A stretch of DNA of 64,000 bases, taken from Flavobacterium piscis. GTDB taxonomy: Bacteria > Bacteroidota > Bacteroidia > Flavobacteriales > Flavobacteriaceae. The stretch spans positions 186,001 to 250,000 of the forward strand of contig NZ_LVEN01000010.1 of the NCBI RefSeq assembly GCF_001686925.1, written 5' to 3'. Made by a program: the position numbers and the translations under genes. The stretch's first letter is position 1, and each line of letters opens with the position of its first letter. Under the pieces are notes generated by a model. The model was not told the origin of the DNA, searched no databases, and saw nothing but the letters and a program-made list of their open reading frames with translations. Below are positions 24,445 through 33,799 of this stretch, piece by piece.

Positions 24445-25158
24445 TTAAGAAAAAATTTCTTTCAGAATATCAAGTGATTTCGGCTTCTTAAAACCGTCTA
24501 AATGAAAGCTGTAATAATCGATCAGAATCTTCAATAAAATCTGTCTTTCGATGACATGAAAAACTTTTTCGGTATTGTCAAATTTCAAATCAATTAATTT
24601 TTTAAAGAGGTTGGTTTCATGTTCTGTAAGTGCAGTCAAACCATGAAAAAGGGTAAAAACACCATCGTTTATTTCGAAGTAAGGCAAATCGATCTCTGAA
24701 ACATCCGGATAAAAACCCAAATACTTGGTGATTTCCAAAAGTAAAATCAAATGAAAATTAGAAATTTCGTCATGATGATCCAGCCAGGTTAAGGCCGTTT
24801 CCAGGAAAACAAAAAGTGATTCGTTTTTTTCTTCTTCCTGAATAGAATAATGCAGCATCTCAGACAAAAACATGACCATGGTACTTTTTATAATATCAGT
24901 ATGAATGGTTTGAAAATGAACTGCCGATTTTATTTCTTTAAAATTTTCTAAAGTGCCTTTGTTTTTATGTACCGCTTCGATTTCGAGAATCGACAAAGGC
25001 TGAAAGTAAGCAATTTTCTGACTGGCTTTTCGGCTCGAAAAAGCATCGCGCACAAAATAAGACTTCAGGCCGTTTGAAAGCGTAAAACATTTTACGATCA
25101 AACTTTTTTCCTGAAATTTTAGCGAAGAGATTACTATTGCTTTGGTTTTGACTAACAA
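24445..25158 (-). CDS. recO: DNA repair protein RecO
   Basis: A 237-residue protein with an N-terminal OB fold (VKTKAIVISSLKFQEKSLIVKCFT) and an all-helical C-terminal domain. RecO binds single-stranded DNA and SSB and helps RecF/RecR load RecA. The zinc finger cysteines of some bacterial RecO proteins are absent, as I would expect for Bacteroidota. It follows porZ on the same strand after a gap filled with simple repeats. It completes a cluster of recombination genes together with the AddAB-like pair about 10 kb away. Confidence 0.9.
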   Translation of the reverse strand: MLVKTKAIVISSLKFQEKSLIVKCFTLSNGLKSYFVRDAFSSRKASQKIAYFQPLSILEIEAVHKNKGTLENFKEIKSAVHFQTIHTDIIKSTMVMFLSEMLHYSIQEEEKNESLFVFLETALTWLDHHDEISNFHLILLLEITKYLGFYPDVSEIDLPYFEINDGVFTLFHGLTALTEHETNLFKKLIDLKFDNTEKVFHVIERQILLKILIDYYSFHLDGFKKPKSLDILKEIFS

Positions 25159-25222
25159 TTTTAGATTTTAGATTTTAGATTTTAGATTTTAGAAAACTGA
25201 GACTGAGACTGAGACTGAGACT
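25159..25222. repeat. two adjacent tandem simple repeats
   Basis: A 7-base unit (TTTTAGA) is repeated about five times at 25159-25192, followed by a 6-base unit (GAGACT) repeated about four times at 25197-25222. Both lie between the porZ stop and the recO start, so copy-number change could alter spacing of the recO translation start. Confidence 0.8.
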
Positions 25223-25227
25223 AAAAA

Positions 25228-27510
25228 CTAACGAATAATCATTACTTTCTTAACTTTTGTTTCTCCACCATCCTGAGCTGAGATAAAAATCATGTACACT
25301 CCGGAGGCTACTTTATATCGCCCGAAAGCTGTTGTATCCCATTCTATCGTTCCGCCTGTAGAAGTGGTTTCGTATACTAAATTGCCTTCGATATCGGTAA
25401 TTTTAATATTGGCCTTATCAATCAGTCCAGCTACTTTTACTGTTCCTGAATAGTTGGGACGAACGGGATTAGGATAAACGTAGGCATTATTTAAATCTTC
25501 ATTTGCCTCGGTTGCGATTCCTTTAAAAGAAACCATACCTTTATCTGTTGCAATAAAAACTTCGCCTGTTGCACTATTAATTTTAATATCATTAATAACA
25601 TTACTTGGTAAAGGCGAATTATTGATTGTAAAATGATATTTGGTTTCCTGACCGTTTGGCGATACCATAAAAACGCCTGAATCTCCTGTACCAATCCATT
25701 TATTATTGGCGCCGTCAACTGCAATTACATTTATAAATTGCTCGTACAATAATTCCTGAGCCAGATTATCATCCATTATAATAACAGGATTTGCTTTGAG
25801 CTGGCTCTCGGTCTGAAAGCTTCCCACATTCGACAAAACCCTTAATCCTTTTATGGTTCCAATCCACAGCTGGTTTTTTGTATCGACAGCAACAGAACGA
25901 ACATCCGCAGTGGGTAAATTTCCAACATCTGCACCAAAAGTTATTTTTTTGAAGGTATTTGTACTTTCGTTAAAACCAATTACTCCTTCTCTATTTGTTG
26001 CTATCCATTTTGTATTATTTTTATCAATAACAACATTGGCATAACTGGCAAGCTCGGCATTGTCGAGAATGGTCGCCATAGAATAACTTTGCCATTGTCC
26101 GTTTGTTTTTAAAACCTTTAAACCGTTTTTGATCCTGCTATTAGTGACCCAGAGATTTCCAGATTTATCAAAAGCAGTTCCGTTAATACGAACATCTATA
26201 TAATTGGGACCTTCGGTCGTAATACTTTCCAGTCCACTATTTTTTTCATTATATAAAAATGTAGGCACGTCCTGTTCGATCTTTAATAAACCTGAAAAAA
26301 ATGAACTTGCATAAACTTGTTTGTCATTGTTGGGATTTACAATAATACGAGTCATAGATTTTGCTCCAAGAACATCATCATAGGATAGATTTATCCATCC
26401 TGAAGCATCATACTTACTTATGCCATAATTATCTAACGGATAAGGATTATAAGATGAGGTATAATCTCCATAAACAGTCCAAAGCACATTTGGCGCTACA
26501 TCGAGTGAAAAAATATTGTTTTTTTCTGGTCCCGCCGGGGTATTATTCTCGAATGTTGAAACATTTGATAAAGTTGAGGAAAACAATCCTTTCTCTTTTG
26601 TTCCAATGTAGAGCAAATCTCCAATAGCAGTTGCGCAAGTAAAACTTAATGTATTATCTAAAACCTGAGTATTTGCAATCTGACGGTTTAAAACCATTTG
26701 ATTTGAATAAACAAAAACTGTATTTGATGTTGTAACAAATAATTTCTGATTTACTGCACGCATGTCTGTAGAGGGTTGCGGAAGCTGCAAAAATCCAATA
26801 AATGTATTTGAATTATAACGATGAATATACCCTCCTGAATTGATTGCAATAAGCGTTGTATCTAAAGTTTCTATACTCGACCAATCTCCTGAATTTACCA
26901 AAGTCCATTGATTAAAATCGATCAGGTTTGCATTGGTACCATTGGCTTTTCTGATTCCGTTTGAAGTGGCAGCGTAAATAAATCCGTCGAAATAAGCAGT
27001 TTGTCTGATATTAATTTCTGCGCCATTATCTCCAATAAAATAAGTATCTCCAAATTGGGATGTTGTTAAATTGAATTGAACGATTCCAAAATCGCAGGAA
27101 ACATAAACCAAACCGTTATGCTCCATAAAATGATTGATTTTTTTAAGGTTTGCCGGCAATTGCTTGTTGATAATATCTACCACTTTTAAGATGCTTCCGT
27201 CTTTTTCATTTATTACAATCATCAAACCATTTTCGTAACCAATTATCGTTTTTTTGAATCCTTCGCTATGATATAAAGCAGAAATTGTCTGGCCCGAAAG
27301 TCCATCAACAGTAGTTGTGGTTTTGATGGTGTTTGTCGCTGTGTTTTTAGAAAACAATGCATTTTCTGAAGCTGCAAAAACCGTTGTTGGTGCTTCTGAA
27401 ATATCTTTTATTTCATTAAATGAAAAATAACTTTGCCACGACAATTTATTCTGAGCGAAACTAAATTGAAACAACACTAAAAACAAAACATACAGAAAGC
27501 TTCTCTTCAT
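25228..27510 (-). CDS. porZ: PorZ-like type IX secretion beta-propeller protein
   Basis: This 760-residue protein has a signal peptide (MKRSFLYVLFLVLFQFSFAQ) and two beta-propellers of the two-component-regulator-propeller kind (ATSNGIRKANG, LWIGTIKGLRVL, KWIGTGDSGVFMV). The C-terminus is a T9SS-type Ig-like sorting domain: AYVYPNPVRPNYSGTV, VKVAGLIDKANIKITD, then a closing GVYMIFI...KVKKVMIIR. This matches PorZ, which binds A-LPS and works in the attachment complex of the type IX secretion system in Porphyromonas. It is adjacent to recO. The identification rests on architecture, so it could be another T9SS-exported propeller. Confidence 0.75.
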   Translation of the reverse strand: MKRSFLYVLFLVLFQFSFAQNKLSWQSYFSFNEIKDISEAPTTVFAASENALFSKNTATNTIKTTTTVDGLSGQTISALYHSEGFKKTIIGYENGLMIVINEKDGSILKVVDIINKQLPANLKKINHFMEHNGLVYVSCDFGIVQFNLTTSQFGDTYFIGDNGAEINIRQTAYFDGFIYAATSNGIRKANGTNANLIDFNQWTLVNSGDWSSIETLDTTLIAINSGGYIHRYNSNTFIGFLQLPQPSTDMRAVNQKLFVTTSNTVFVYSNQMVLNRQIANTQVLDNTLSFTCATAIGDLLYIGTKEKGLFSSTLSNVSTFENNTPAGPEKNNIFSLDVAPNVLWTVYGDYTSSYNPYPLDNYGISKYDASGWINLSYDDVLGAKSMTRIIVNPNNDKQVYASSFFSGLLKIEQDVPTFLYNEKNSGLESITTEGPNYIDVRINGTAFDKSGNLWVTNSRIKNGLKVLKTNGQWQSYSMATILDNAELASYANVVIDKNNTKWIATNREGVIGFNESTNTFKKITFGADVGNLPTADVRSVAVDTKNQLWIGTIKGLRVLSNVGSFQTESQLKANPVIIMDDNLAQELLYEQFINVIAVDGANNKWIGTGDSGVFMVSPNGQETKYHFTINNSPLPSNVINDIKINSATGEVFIATDKGMVSFKGIATEANEDLNNAYVYPNPVRPNYSGTVKVAGLIDKANIKITDIEGNLVYETTSTGGTIEWDTTAFGRYKVASGVYMIFISAQDGGETKVKKVMIIR

Positions 27511-27533
27511 TACTTAAGATATTCGGATAGACA

Positions 27534-27541
27534 AATATACT
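27534..27541 (-). promoter_or_regulatory. -7 box of the porZ-like gene
   Basis: The minus strand reads TATATTTG, matching TAnnTTTG, 24 bases upstream of the ATG. Confidence 0.6.
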
Positions 27542-27690
27542 ACAAACGAAAGTATTTGATTTTTGTTCTGCTTTAAATAAAGCTCTTTTTTGAACCATTA
27601 AGAGATTAAGAAAAATTAAGCATGAAATGTGAAAACAAATCTAAAAGTGATTTAAAATAAAAACAATTTGCGAATTCGTGGCTGAAAATA

Positions 27691-27735
27691 AAAAATGCCT
27701 CCAATCATCTTTAAAAAAGACAAATGAAGGCATTC
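27691..27735 (-). terminator. terminator of gdhA
   Basis: AATGCCT...AATCATCTTT pairs imperfectly with AAAAGACAAATGAAGGCATT, giving a long stem 20 bases after the gdhA stop. The minus-strand T-run comes from the A-run at 27691-27695. Confidence 0.72.
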
Positions 27736-27754
27736 TTACAATTGTAATTAAAAC

Positions 27755-29098
27755 TTATACCACACCCTGAGCAAGCATAGCGTCGGCCACTTTAACAAAT
27801 CCTGCAATGTTAGCTCCTTTTACGTAGTCAACATAACCTGATTTATCTGAACCATATTTTACACATGAAGCATGAATTGCCAACATGATTTCTTTTAATC
27901 TTTGATCCACTTCTTCAGAAGTCCAGCTTAAACGCAATGAGTTTTGTGACATTTCAAGTCCTGAAGTAGCAACACCTCCGGCATTTGAAGCTTTTCCTGG
28001 AGCAAATAAAATTTTAGCCTCCAAAAACACAGTAACTGCTTCTGGCGTAGATGGCATATTAGCGCCTTCAGCAACAGCAATACATCCGTTTGCAACTAAA
28101 GTTTTTGCTTCGTCACCCTCTAATTCGTTTTGAGTTGCACATGGCAAGGCCACATCACATTTTACTTCCCAAGGACGTTTTCCTTCAACATATTTTGCAT
28201 TAGGATATTTCTTTACGTACTCGCTGATTCTTCCTCTTAATTCATTTTTAAGCTCCATTACAAAAGCTAATTTATCTGAATCAATTCCGTCTGCGTCATA
28301 AATATAACCATTAGAATCAGAAAGTGTAACTACTTTTGCACCTAATTCGTTGGCTTTTTCTACAGCATATTGAGATACATTTCCTGAACCTGAAATTACA
28401 ACCGTTTTACCTTTAAAACTATCGCCTTTTGTAGCCAGCATACTCTGAGCAAAATAAACCGTTCCGTAGCCTGTAGCCTCAGGACGTATTAATGATCCTC
28501 CAAACTGAATTCCTTTACCAGTTAAAACTCCTGTAAACTCATTTCTTAGTCTTTTATACTGACCAAACATAAAACCAATTTCGCGGCCGCCTACTCCAAT
28601 ATCTCCCGCAGGAACATCAGTATCAGCACCAATATGTTTTGAAAGCTCGGTCATGAAACTTTGGCAAAACTTCATGATTTCGTTATCTGATTTTCCTTTT
28701 GGATCAAAATCAGAACCACCTTTTCCGCCGCCCATTGGCAATGTTGTTAAACTATTTTTGAAAGTCTGCTCGAAAGCAAGAAATTTTAAAATACTTAAAT
28801 TTACCGAAGGGTGAAAACGCAAACCACCTTTATAAGGCCCAATGGCTGAATTCATCTGAATTCTATACCCTCTGTTTACCTGAATTTCGCCTTTGTCGTT
28901 TAACCAGTTTACTCTGAACATGATAACACGCTCCGGTTCCACCATTCGCTCTAAAAGCATTTTATTCTGATATTTTTTATTTTCTTCAATAAAAGGAATT
29001 ACCGTTTCGGCAACTTCTAAAACTGCTTGTAAAAACTCTGATTCATTCGGGTTTTTTTCGCTAACCGAATCCATAAAAGCGGCAATACTTTGTGACAT
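27755..29098 (-). CDS. gdhA: NADP-specific glutamate dehydrogenase
   Basis: This enzyme makes glutamate from 2-oxoglutarate, ammonium and NADPH. It has 447 residues, the length of the hexameric bacterial GdhA class. Substrate motifs are GGLRFHPSVNLSILKFLAFE and PMGGGKGGSDFDPKG (catalytic Lys), then DVPAGDIGVGGREIGFMFG. The Rossmann part shows VVISGSGNVSQYAVEKA. The C-terminus is NAGGVATSGLEMSQNS, typical of the NADP type. It is monocistronic with its own promoter and terminator. Confidence 0.95.
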   Translation of the reverse strand: MSQSIAAFMDSVSEKNPNESEFLQAVLEVAETVIPFIEENKKYQNKMLLERMVEPERVIMFRVNWLNDKGEIQVNRGYRIQMNSAIGPYKGGLRFHPSVNLSILKFLAFEQTFKNSLTTLPMGGGKGGSDFDPKGKSDNEIMKFCQSFMTELSKHIGADTDVPAGDIGVGGREIGFMFGQYKRLRNEFTGVLTGKGIQFGGSLIRPEATGYGTVYFAQSMLATKGDSFKGKTVVISGSGNVSQYAVEKANELGAKVVTLSDSNGYIYDADGIDSDKLAFVMELKNELRGRISEYVKKYPNAKYVEGKRPWEVKCDVALPCATQNELEGDEAKTLVANGCIAVAEGANMPSTPEAVTVFLEAKILFAPGKASNAGGVATSGLEMSQNSLRLSWTSEEVDQRLKEIMLAIHASCVKYGSDKSGYVDYVKGANIAGFVKVADAMLAQGVV

Positions 29099-29145
29099 GA
29101 TTATTAGATTATTAACATTTAAGAAAACGTTTTCGTTGTTCCATA

Positions 29146-29153
29146 CAAAGGTA
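29146..29153 (-). promoter_or_regulatory. -7 box of gdhA
   Basis: The minus strand reads TACCTTTG, matching TAnnTTTG, 47 bases upstream of the gdhA ATG. Confidence 0.6.
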
Positions 29154-29349
29154 ATCTAAATTGATATTTGTTAAATAAATTTTTAAATATCAATTAAAAT
29201 TTTTATCTATTATATAGGCAATCTGAAAAAAATAGATTTCAGGTTTGCTAATTTACAGTAATTTACTACCCTTATATTTAAAATTTTAATAATTTTAATA
29301 AAAATTCATCAATACAGCTTTTAATACTTTTTTGTTAGTGTTGTTTTTA

Positions 29350-29357
29350 TATATTTG
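29350..29357 (+). promoter_or_regulatory. -7 box of the outer-membrane protein gene
   Basis: TATATTTG matches TAnnTTTG. A TTTG at 29331-29334 lies upstream with a shorter than usual 15-base spacer. The ATG is 23 bases downstream. Confidence 0.62.
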
Positions 29358-29380
29358 CCAAGATTTGAAAGCCCAAACAC

Positions 29381-30175
29381 ATGCTCAAACCTATAATAAT
29401 CACGCTATTCGCCTTATTTGGAATACCTACAATAGCAAACGCCCAATCTAGTCTCGCCCAAGAAGTAGGAATAATATTCGGACCTTCAACTTTTCAATCT
29501 GATTTTGGTCAAAGAAATAATTTTGACACGACCGTTGGAAATACCGGATTTGGAATAGGGATTGTTCATTTTATCAACTTTTCTGCCAATAATAACAGAG
29601 AAAGTTTTTTTACGGAACATTTTAAAGTAAGATCTGAATTGTCTTTCAACCAAACCAAATTAGAACATTTTGGTGAATGGGTTGAAATAGAAAGAAAAAA
29701 GAATCTTGTACAACATCTTAGAGCAATGCATGGCACCTCTACCTTCGTCAATCTTGGAGCTCAATTAGAATTTTCTCCTTTTATGAAAATTCACGATTTC
29801 GAAAATACAATTGGTGGTTTTAGCCCGTATATCAGTTTAGGTTTTCAGGTGAGTTATTACAAAACCAAAGTCGAGTCAAGACTAGGAACTTTAGGACTTC
29901 CGCTAACTACGTATCCAAAATACCTAACTCCTTCTGACGGACGCCAGTTTGGTTTTTCTAACGAAAATGGTTTGGTTTTATCAGGAACAGCAGGTGTTGG
30001 TGTACACTACAAACTAACAACAATGAGCGATTTAATGTTTGAAGTTCGTTATCAGGGTTACGCCTCTGATTGGGTTGATGGTTTAAATCCGAATAAAGAT
30101 ATTTACAAAGAAAATAAAGCAAACGATTCACAAGTTTGGTTCAATGCAGGATATATTTACTATTTAGAATTTTAA
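29381..30175 (+). CDS. outer-membrane beta-barrel protein, THC0290_0291-like
   Basis: This 264-residue protein has a signal peptide ending IANAQS. The mature part has alternating strands ending in aromatic residues (EVGIIFGPSTFQSDFGQR, GVGVHYKLTTMSDLMFEVRYQG) and closes with NAGYIYYLEF, a typical C-terminal barrel strand ending in Phe. The pattern fits the small Bacteroidota family I know as THC0290_0291, whose function is unknown. It has its own promoter and is followed by a strong bidirectional hairpin. Confidence 0.72.
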   Translation: MLKPIIITLFALFGIPTIANAQSSLAQEVGIIFGPSTFQSDFGQRNNFDTTVGNTGFGIGIVHFINFSANNNRESFFTEHFKVRSELSFNQTKLEHFGEWVEIERKKNLVQHLRAMHGTSTFVNLGAQLEFSPFMKIHDFENTIGGFSPYISLGFQVSYYKTKVESRLGTLGLPLTTYPKYLTPSDGRQFGFSNENGLVLSGTAGVGVHYKLTTMSDLMFEVRYQGYASDWVDGLNPNKDIYKENKANDSQVWFNAGYIYYLEF

Positions 30176-30192
30176 ATACTTCCCAAAAATAT

Positions 30193-30240
30193 AAAATCCC
30201 AAATTCCAAAATGATTACAATTGGAATTTGGGATTTTTTT
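30193..30240. terminator. bidirectional terminator built from the AAATTCCAA repeat
   Basis: Arms 30193-30209 and 30221-30237 are perfectly complementary (17 bases) and followed by a T-run to 30240. The arms are the same 17 bases as those at 45811-45855. It separates convergent genes. Confidence 0.85.
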
Positions 30241-30258
30241 TATTTTAGAATTAGCTTT

Positions 30259-31401
30259 TTATGCTAAAGCCTGCTCTAAATCTGCAATTAGATCTTCGGC
30301 ATCTTCGATACCCACACTTAATCGAACCAAATCATCGGTAATACCAACTTCGGCTCTTTTATCGGCCGGAATAGAAGCGTGTGTCATCAAAGCCGGATGA
30401 TTGGCCAATGATTCTACTCCGCCTAAAGATTCTGCCAGTGTAAAAACTTTAAGTTTCTCTAAAAATGCAATCGAATCTTCTTTTTTACCTGATTTAAAAG
30501 TAAACGAAACCATTCCGCCAAAAGCTTTCATTTGCTTTTTTGCAATTTCATGAAAAGGATGACTTTTTAATCCCGGATAATAAACGGTATTTATTTTAGG
30601 ATGATTGCTTAAATATTCCACCACTTTTTCTCCGTTTTCGCAATGTCTTTGCACTCGCAACGAAAGTGTTTTAATTCCTCTTAAAACCAGGAAACTATCC
30701 ATTGGGCCCAAAGTTGCTCCGGTTGCAAATTGCTGAAAATGCAATTGTTCTCCTAAAGCTTCATCTTTTACGATTAAAGCTCCTGCAATAACATCAGAAT
30801 GTCCGCCTAAATATTTTGTAGCAGAATGCATTACAATATCAGCTCCTAAATCAAGAGGTTTTTGTAAATACGGTGTTGCAAAAGTATTATCGACAGCAAA
30901 CCAAATTTTATGTTCTTTGGTGATTTTTGCAATTTCTGCAATATCAGCCAGTTTCATTAATGGATTTGTTGGTGTCTCAACCCAAACTAATTTAGTGTTT
31001 TCGTTGATTAATGATTTCAATTTTGCAATATCCGTCATATCAACAAAATGAAATTTAATTCCCGAATCTTTATAAATTCTGGAGAACATTCTATACGTTC
31101 CTCCATACAAATCATCCATTGCAATAATTTCATCTCCGGCTTTAAACGATCGTAAGATACAATCTGTCGCTGCTAAACCAGATGAAAATGCCAATCCGCG
31201 AGTACCATTTTCGATACTTGCCAAAGCATTCTCTAAAGCTGTACGGGTTGGGTTCGAAGCCCTGCTATATTCATAATCCGCCAAAGGTTTTCCCGGACTA
31301 GTTTGTATAAAAGTTGAAGTTTGATACACTGGAGGCATAACAGCTCCTGTACTTGGATCATGATGCTGACCACCATGTATTACTTTTGTATTGAATTTCA
31401 T
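30259..31401 (-). CDS. cystathionine gamma-synthase-type PLP enzyme
   Basis: A 380-residue Cys/Met metabolism PLP enzyme that forms cystathionine from an activated homoserine and cysteine. The close relative cystathionine gamma-lyase cannot be excluded. Motifs are YEYSRASNPTRTALE (phosphate-binding Tyr/Arg), DDLYGGTYRMF, VDNTFATPY and the Schiff-base lysine in HSATKYLGGHSDV (about residue 197). The C-terminal ESLGGVESLANHPALMTH is shared by both synthases and lyases. The distinction needs phylogeny. The gene is alone between the barrel gene and a lipoprotein gene. Confidence 0.87.
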   Translation of the reverse strand: MKFNTKVIHGGQHHDPSTGAVMPPVYQTSTFIQTSPGKPLADYEYSRASNPTRTALENALASIENGTRGLAFSSGLAATDCILRSFKAGDEIIAMDDLYGGTYRMFSRIYKDSGIKFHFVDMTDIAKLKSLINENTKLVWVETPTNPLMKLADIAEIAKITKEHKIWFAVDNTFATPYLQKPLDLGADIVMHSATKYLGGHSDVIAGALIVKDEALGEQLHFQQFATGATLGPMDSFLVLRGIKTLSLRVQRHCENGEKVVEYLSNHPKINTVYYPGLKSHPFHEIAKKQMKAFGGMVSFTFKSGKKEDSIAFLEKLKVFTLAESLGGVESLANHPALMTHASIPADKRAEVGITDDLVRLSVGIEDAEDLIADLEQALA

Positions 31402-31476
31402 ATAGTTACAGATTTTAAATGCTTAAACGTGGTACAAATTTACCGTTAAATTTATTTTAATCCTGACACAACTTCT

Positions 31477-31484
31477 TACCTTTG
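31477..31484 (+). promoter_or_regulatory. -7 box of the DUF3298 lipoprotein gene
   Basis: TACCTTTG matches TAnnTTTG, 22 bases upstream of the ATG at 31507. Confidence 0.6.
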
Positions 31485-31506
31485 TATATAATTAACACTT
31501 TTCGAC

Positions 31507-32250
31507 ATGAAACATTACACTTTTTTAGCCTTTTTGTTCCTAACCCTTGCAAGTTGCAACAAAGAGCTTTCATTTGAGAATGAGACATTTGAAAAAGAAT
31601 CAACTATTCCATGCAAAAAAGATTGTCCAAAAATTACTATTGATGTTCCTATTGCTAAAAATATTGATGTTGTAGCAGACAGCATCAACAAGAAAGTTTT
31701 TTCGGTCATTAAAGAGATTGTTTATTTTGAAGAAGATCCATCAAAAGCGAATGATTATAAAACTTTGGCAGCCTCTTTTATTACTTCTTATGAAGAAATG
31801 CATAAAAAATTTCCCGATGAAACCTTTGGTTGGGAAGGAAAAATAAAAGGAAATGTCGAATTTGAATCTGATCAGATCATCAATATCAAAATCGACCATT
31901 ATACCTTTACAGGCGGAGCTCACGGTTATCAGGGCTTTCGATCATTATTATTTCATCCTAAAACCGGAAAGACCATTTTTACCGATGAAATATTCAAAAA
32001 CGAAAATGAGTTTAAGGCTTTCGCCGAAAAAGAATTCAGAAAGAAATACAAAATTCCAGAAAAATCAAACATTAATGCAACAGGTTTAATGTTTGAAAAC
32101 GACAAATTTCAATTACCTCAAAATATTTTTTATACGAATGACGGTTTGCTTTTATATTACAACTCATACGAAGCTGCTTCGTATGCAGACGGACCAAAAG
32201 AGCTTTTGTTTTCGTATGCAAAAGTGAGTAAATATTTGAAATATCGATAA
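31507..32250 (+). CDS. DUF3298/DUF4163-domain lipoprotein
   Basis: A 247-residue lipoprotein. The signal MKHYTFLAFLFLTLASC has a lipobox ending at Cys17. The N-terminal half is the DUF4163 (PdaC-like) region, and the C-terminal half contains DHYTFTGGAHGYQGFRSLLFHPKTGKTI, the hallmark of DUF3298. In other bacteria this pair of domains is found in cell-envelope proteins such as PdaC and the RsiV anti-sigma factor, where it may bind lysozyme or peptidoglycan. No enzyme domain is fused here. It is probably anchored to the outer membrane facing the periplasm. Confidence 0.82.
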   Translation: MKHYTFLAFLFLTLASCNKELSFENETFEKESTIPCKKDCPKITIDVPIAKNIDVVADSINKKVFSVIKEIVYFEEDPSKANDYKTLAASFITSYEEMHKKFPDETFGWEGKIKGNVEFESDQIINIKIDHYTFTGGAHGYQGFRSLLFHPKTGKTIFTDEIFKNENEFKAFAEKEFRKKYKIPEKSNINATGLMFENDKFQLPQNIFYTNDGLLLYYNSYEAASYADGPKELLFSYAKVSKYLKYR

Positions 32251-32520
32251 GTAAAACATTTGCATGTCCTAAAATAATTTGGCTAAAGCCAAAGAACACC
32301 TTTTAATTATATCTCCAGCTAAAGCTGGAGGCTATTCAAAAAAAAACTATAACATGTATGGGTTAGACGCACTGCTGTGCGTCTCTACAAAAAACCTTTG
32401 TCGTTTTAAAAACCTTAGCATCTCAGTTCCGATAACTATCGGGATAGCAACTTAGATCCTTCAAAAAACGTTTATCATTTTAAAAACCTTAGTATCTCAG
32501 TCCCTTAGTAACTTAGAACC
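32251..32520. repeat. gene-free island of short palindromic repeats
   Basis: Several palindromes are packed here. CTCCAGCTAAAGCTGGAG is at 32313-32330, and GGCTAAAGCC at 32281-32290. An AGACGCAC...GTGCGTCT hairpin at 32365-32384 also occurs at 45873-45892 and 45922-45941. A GATAACTATCGGGATAG stretch near 32431 is related to the palindrome at 38223-38238. Degenerate 'aaaccttagtatctcag' text follows. No gene is seen. Confidence 0.75.
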
Positions 32521-33672
32521 TTATTTACTCCCTTCCTGAAAATCATATTTCATCTTTCTCAAAATCCTCATAGCTTCTTTAAACGATAAATAAATACTTC
32601 CAAAGGGTTTTAGAAGCAATTTAGCATCAATCAACTTTTGTTTCGCATCATCAAAACCATTCAGATAGCAAATCATAAAAGTTGACGGTAGATTCTCCAG
32701 ATCTTTTACTTCACGTTCTGAAAGGGCAATTCCTTTTTGCAGTTTTTGAAGCAACGCCATATTTGCATTATAAATATGGTATAACATTTTACGGTTGAAT
32801 TCCGGAGGTTGAAAAAGCATTTCACGGTCGATTTTGTAATAACCGTTATCAAAAAAATGAATCGTTTGTTTTTCTAAAGGATAATAACTCGTTTTGTCAT
32901 TTAACCCTAACGGAACATATTCGGTTATGGTAAAACTATCGTCATCAAAAACAATCGTAACCACATCCTGTGCCGAATAGAAAAGTTTGATTTGTTCGTT
33001 GATCAATTCGATATCAACGCGGGATAAGAAAGTTTTATCGCGAGATTTATGCGGAACTCCCGCCCAGCAAATCACAAACAATTCTTTAAAAACATGATAT
33101 TTAGGCGACATGTCTTTGTGCCTGAAATTCATAAAATCAAAAACACCATCAAGCGTATACTGAATACTGTTTCGAGAACTATTTTCGATCCCAATAACCG
33201 TTTCGGTGTTCTGGTAGTTTTTCTCAATTTCCCCTTCAATAGGAACCGAATTACTGCCGCGCCTTATAAAAACGCTGTTGGCCGGAATGGTATGAATGCC
33301 TTTTTTGAAATAGGAGATTTTATTTTTTGGTTTAATGGTAACCAAACCAATAACCTTATCTTTTGGAAGATTAGGAAACGGTACATTTTCGTATTGAATT
33401 TTGGGAGGATTTTCCAGAAAAGCATTCACAAGATTCTGAATTCGGCTATCATCAAAAAAATCATCGCCTACAATTTCGTTATCCTGATCTTCTACTCCAA
33501 CCACGATATAAGAATTATTGGTTGGGTTTGAATTTGATAAAGCGCAAATATGCTTCAGGAATTTTCCTTTTCCTTCTCGAGAATGCAAATTCAATTGCCT
33601 TTTTTTATCATAAAAACTGCTCTCATCATTATGAGCGAGTAGATTTTTTATTAAAAGGCGCTTGTTGATCAT
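32521..33672 (-). CDS. AlbA_2 (Schlafen-type) DNA-binding domain protein
   Basis: This 383-residue protein's N-terminal third has the AlbA_2/divergent AAA_4 pattern: LNLHSREGKGKFLKHICALSN then YIVVGVEDQDNEIVG and VIGLVTIKPKNKISYF. This fold occurs in many bacterial proteins annotated as ATP-binding or putative DNA-binding. The C-terminal two thirds (KHKDMSPKYHVFKELFVICWAG, SFTITEYVPLGL) show no motif I recognise. There is no signal peptide. The gene is isolated between repeat-rich gaps. A defence role is sometimes found for this domain, but nothing around it supports that here. Confidence 0.7.
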   Translation of the reverse strand: MINKRLLIKNLLAHNDESSFYDKKRQLNLHSREGKGKFLKHICALSNSNPTNNSYIVVGVEDQDNEIVGDDFFDDSRIQNLVNAFLENPPKIQYENVPFPNLPKDKVIGLVTIKPKNKISYFKKGIHTIPANSVFIRRGSNSVPIEGEIEKNYQNTETVIGIENSSRNSIQYTLDGVFDFMNFRHKDMSPKYHVFKELFVICWAGVPHKSRDKTFLSRVDIELINEQIKLFYSAQDVVTIVFDDDSFTITEYVPLGLNDKTSYYPLEKQTIHFFDNGYYKIDREMLFQPPEFNRKMLYHIYNANMALLQKLQKGIALSEREVKDLENLPSTFMICYLNGFDDAKQKLIDAKLLLKPFGSIYLSFKEAMRILRKMKYDFQEGSK

Positions 33673-33799
33673 TATTTTTAGACTTCTTAGAAAGTTAGAT
33701 TATTAGACTTCTTAGATTATTGAACATTTAAATCTTAAACCTCTTAGATTATTTTGATTGTTTAAATCTAAGAAGTCTAAGTTAGTCTAAAAATCTAAG
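33673..33799. repeat. decayed 'aatctaagaagtctaa' repeat text
   Basis: The short gap contains both orientations of 'agacttcttagatt' (for example 33701-33716 and, inverted, near 33763-33778). It can fold back on itself and may form a transcription barrier, but no strong T-run was found. Confidence 0.5.

Noticed and set aside
32521..33672. The AlbA_2-domain protein as part of a defence island.
   Set aside because: The neighbours are metabolic or repeat DNA; there is no nuclease, helicase or toxin partner next to it.
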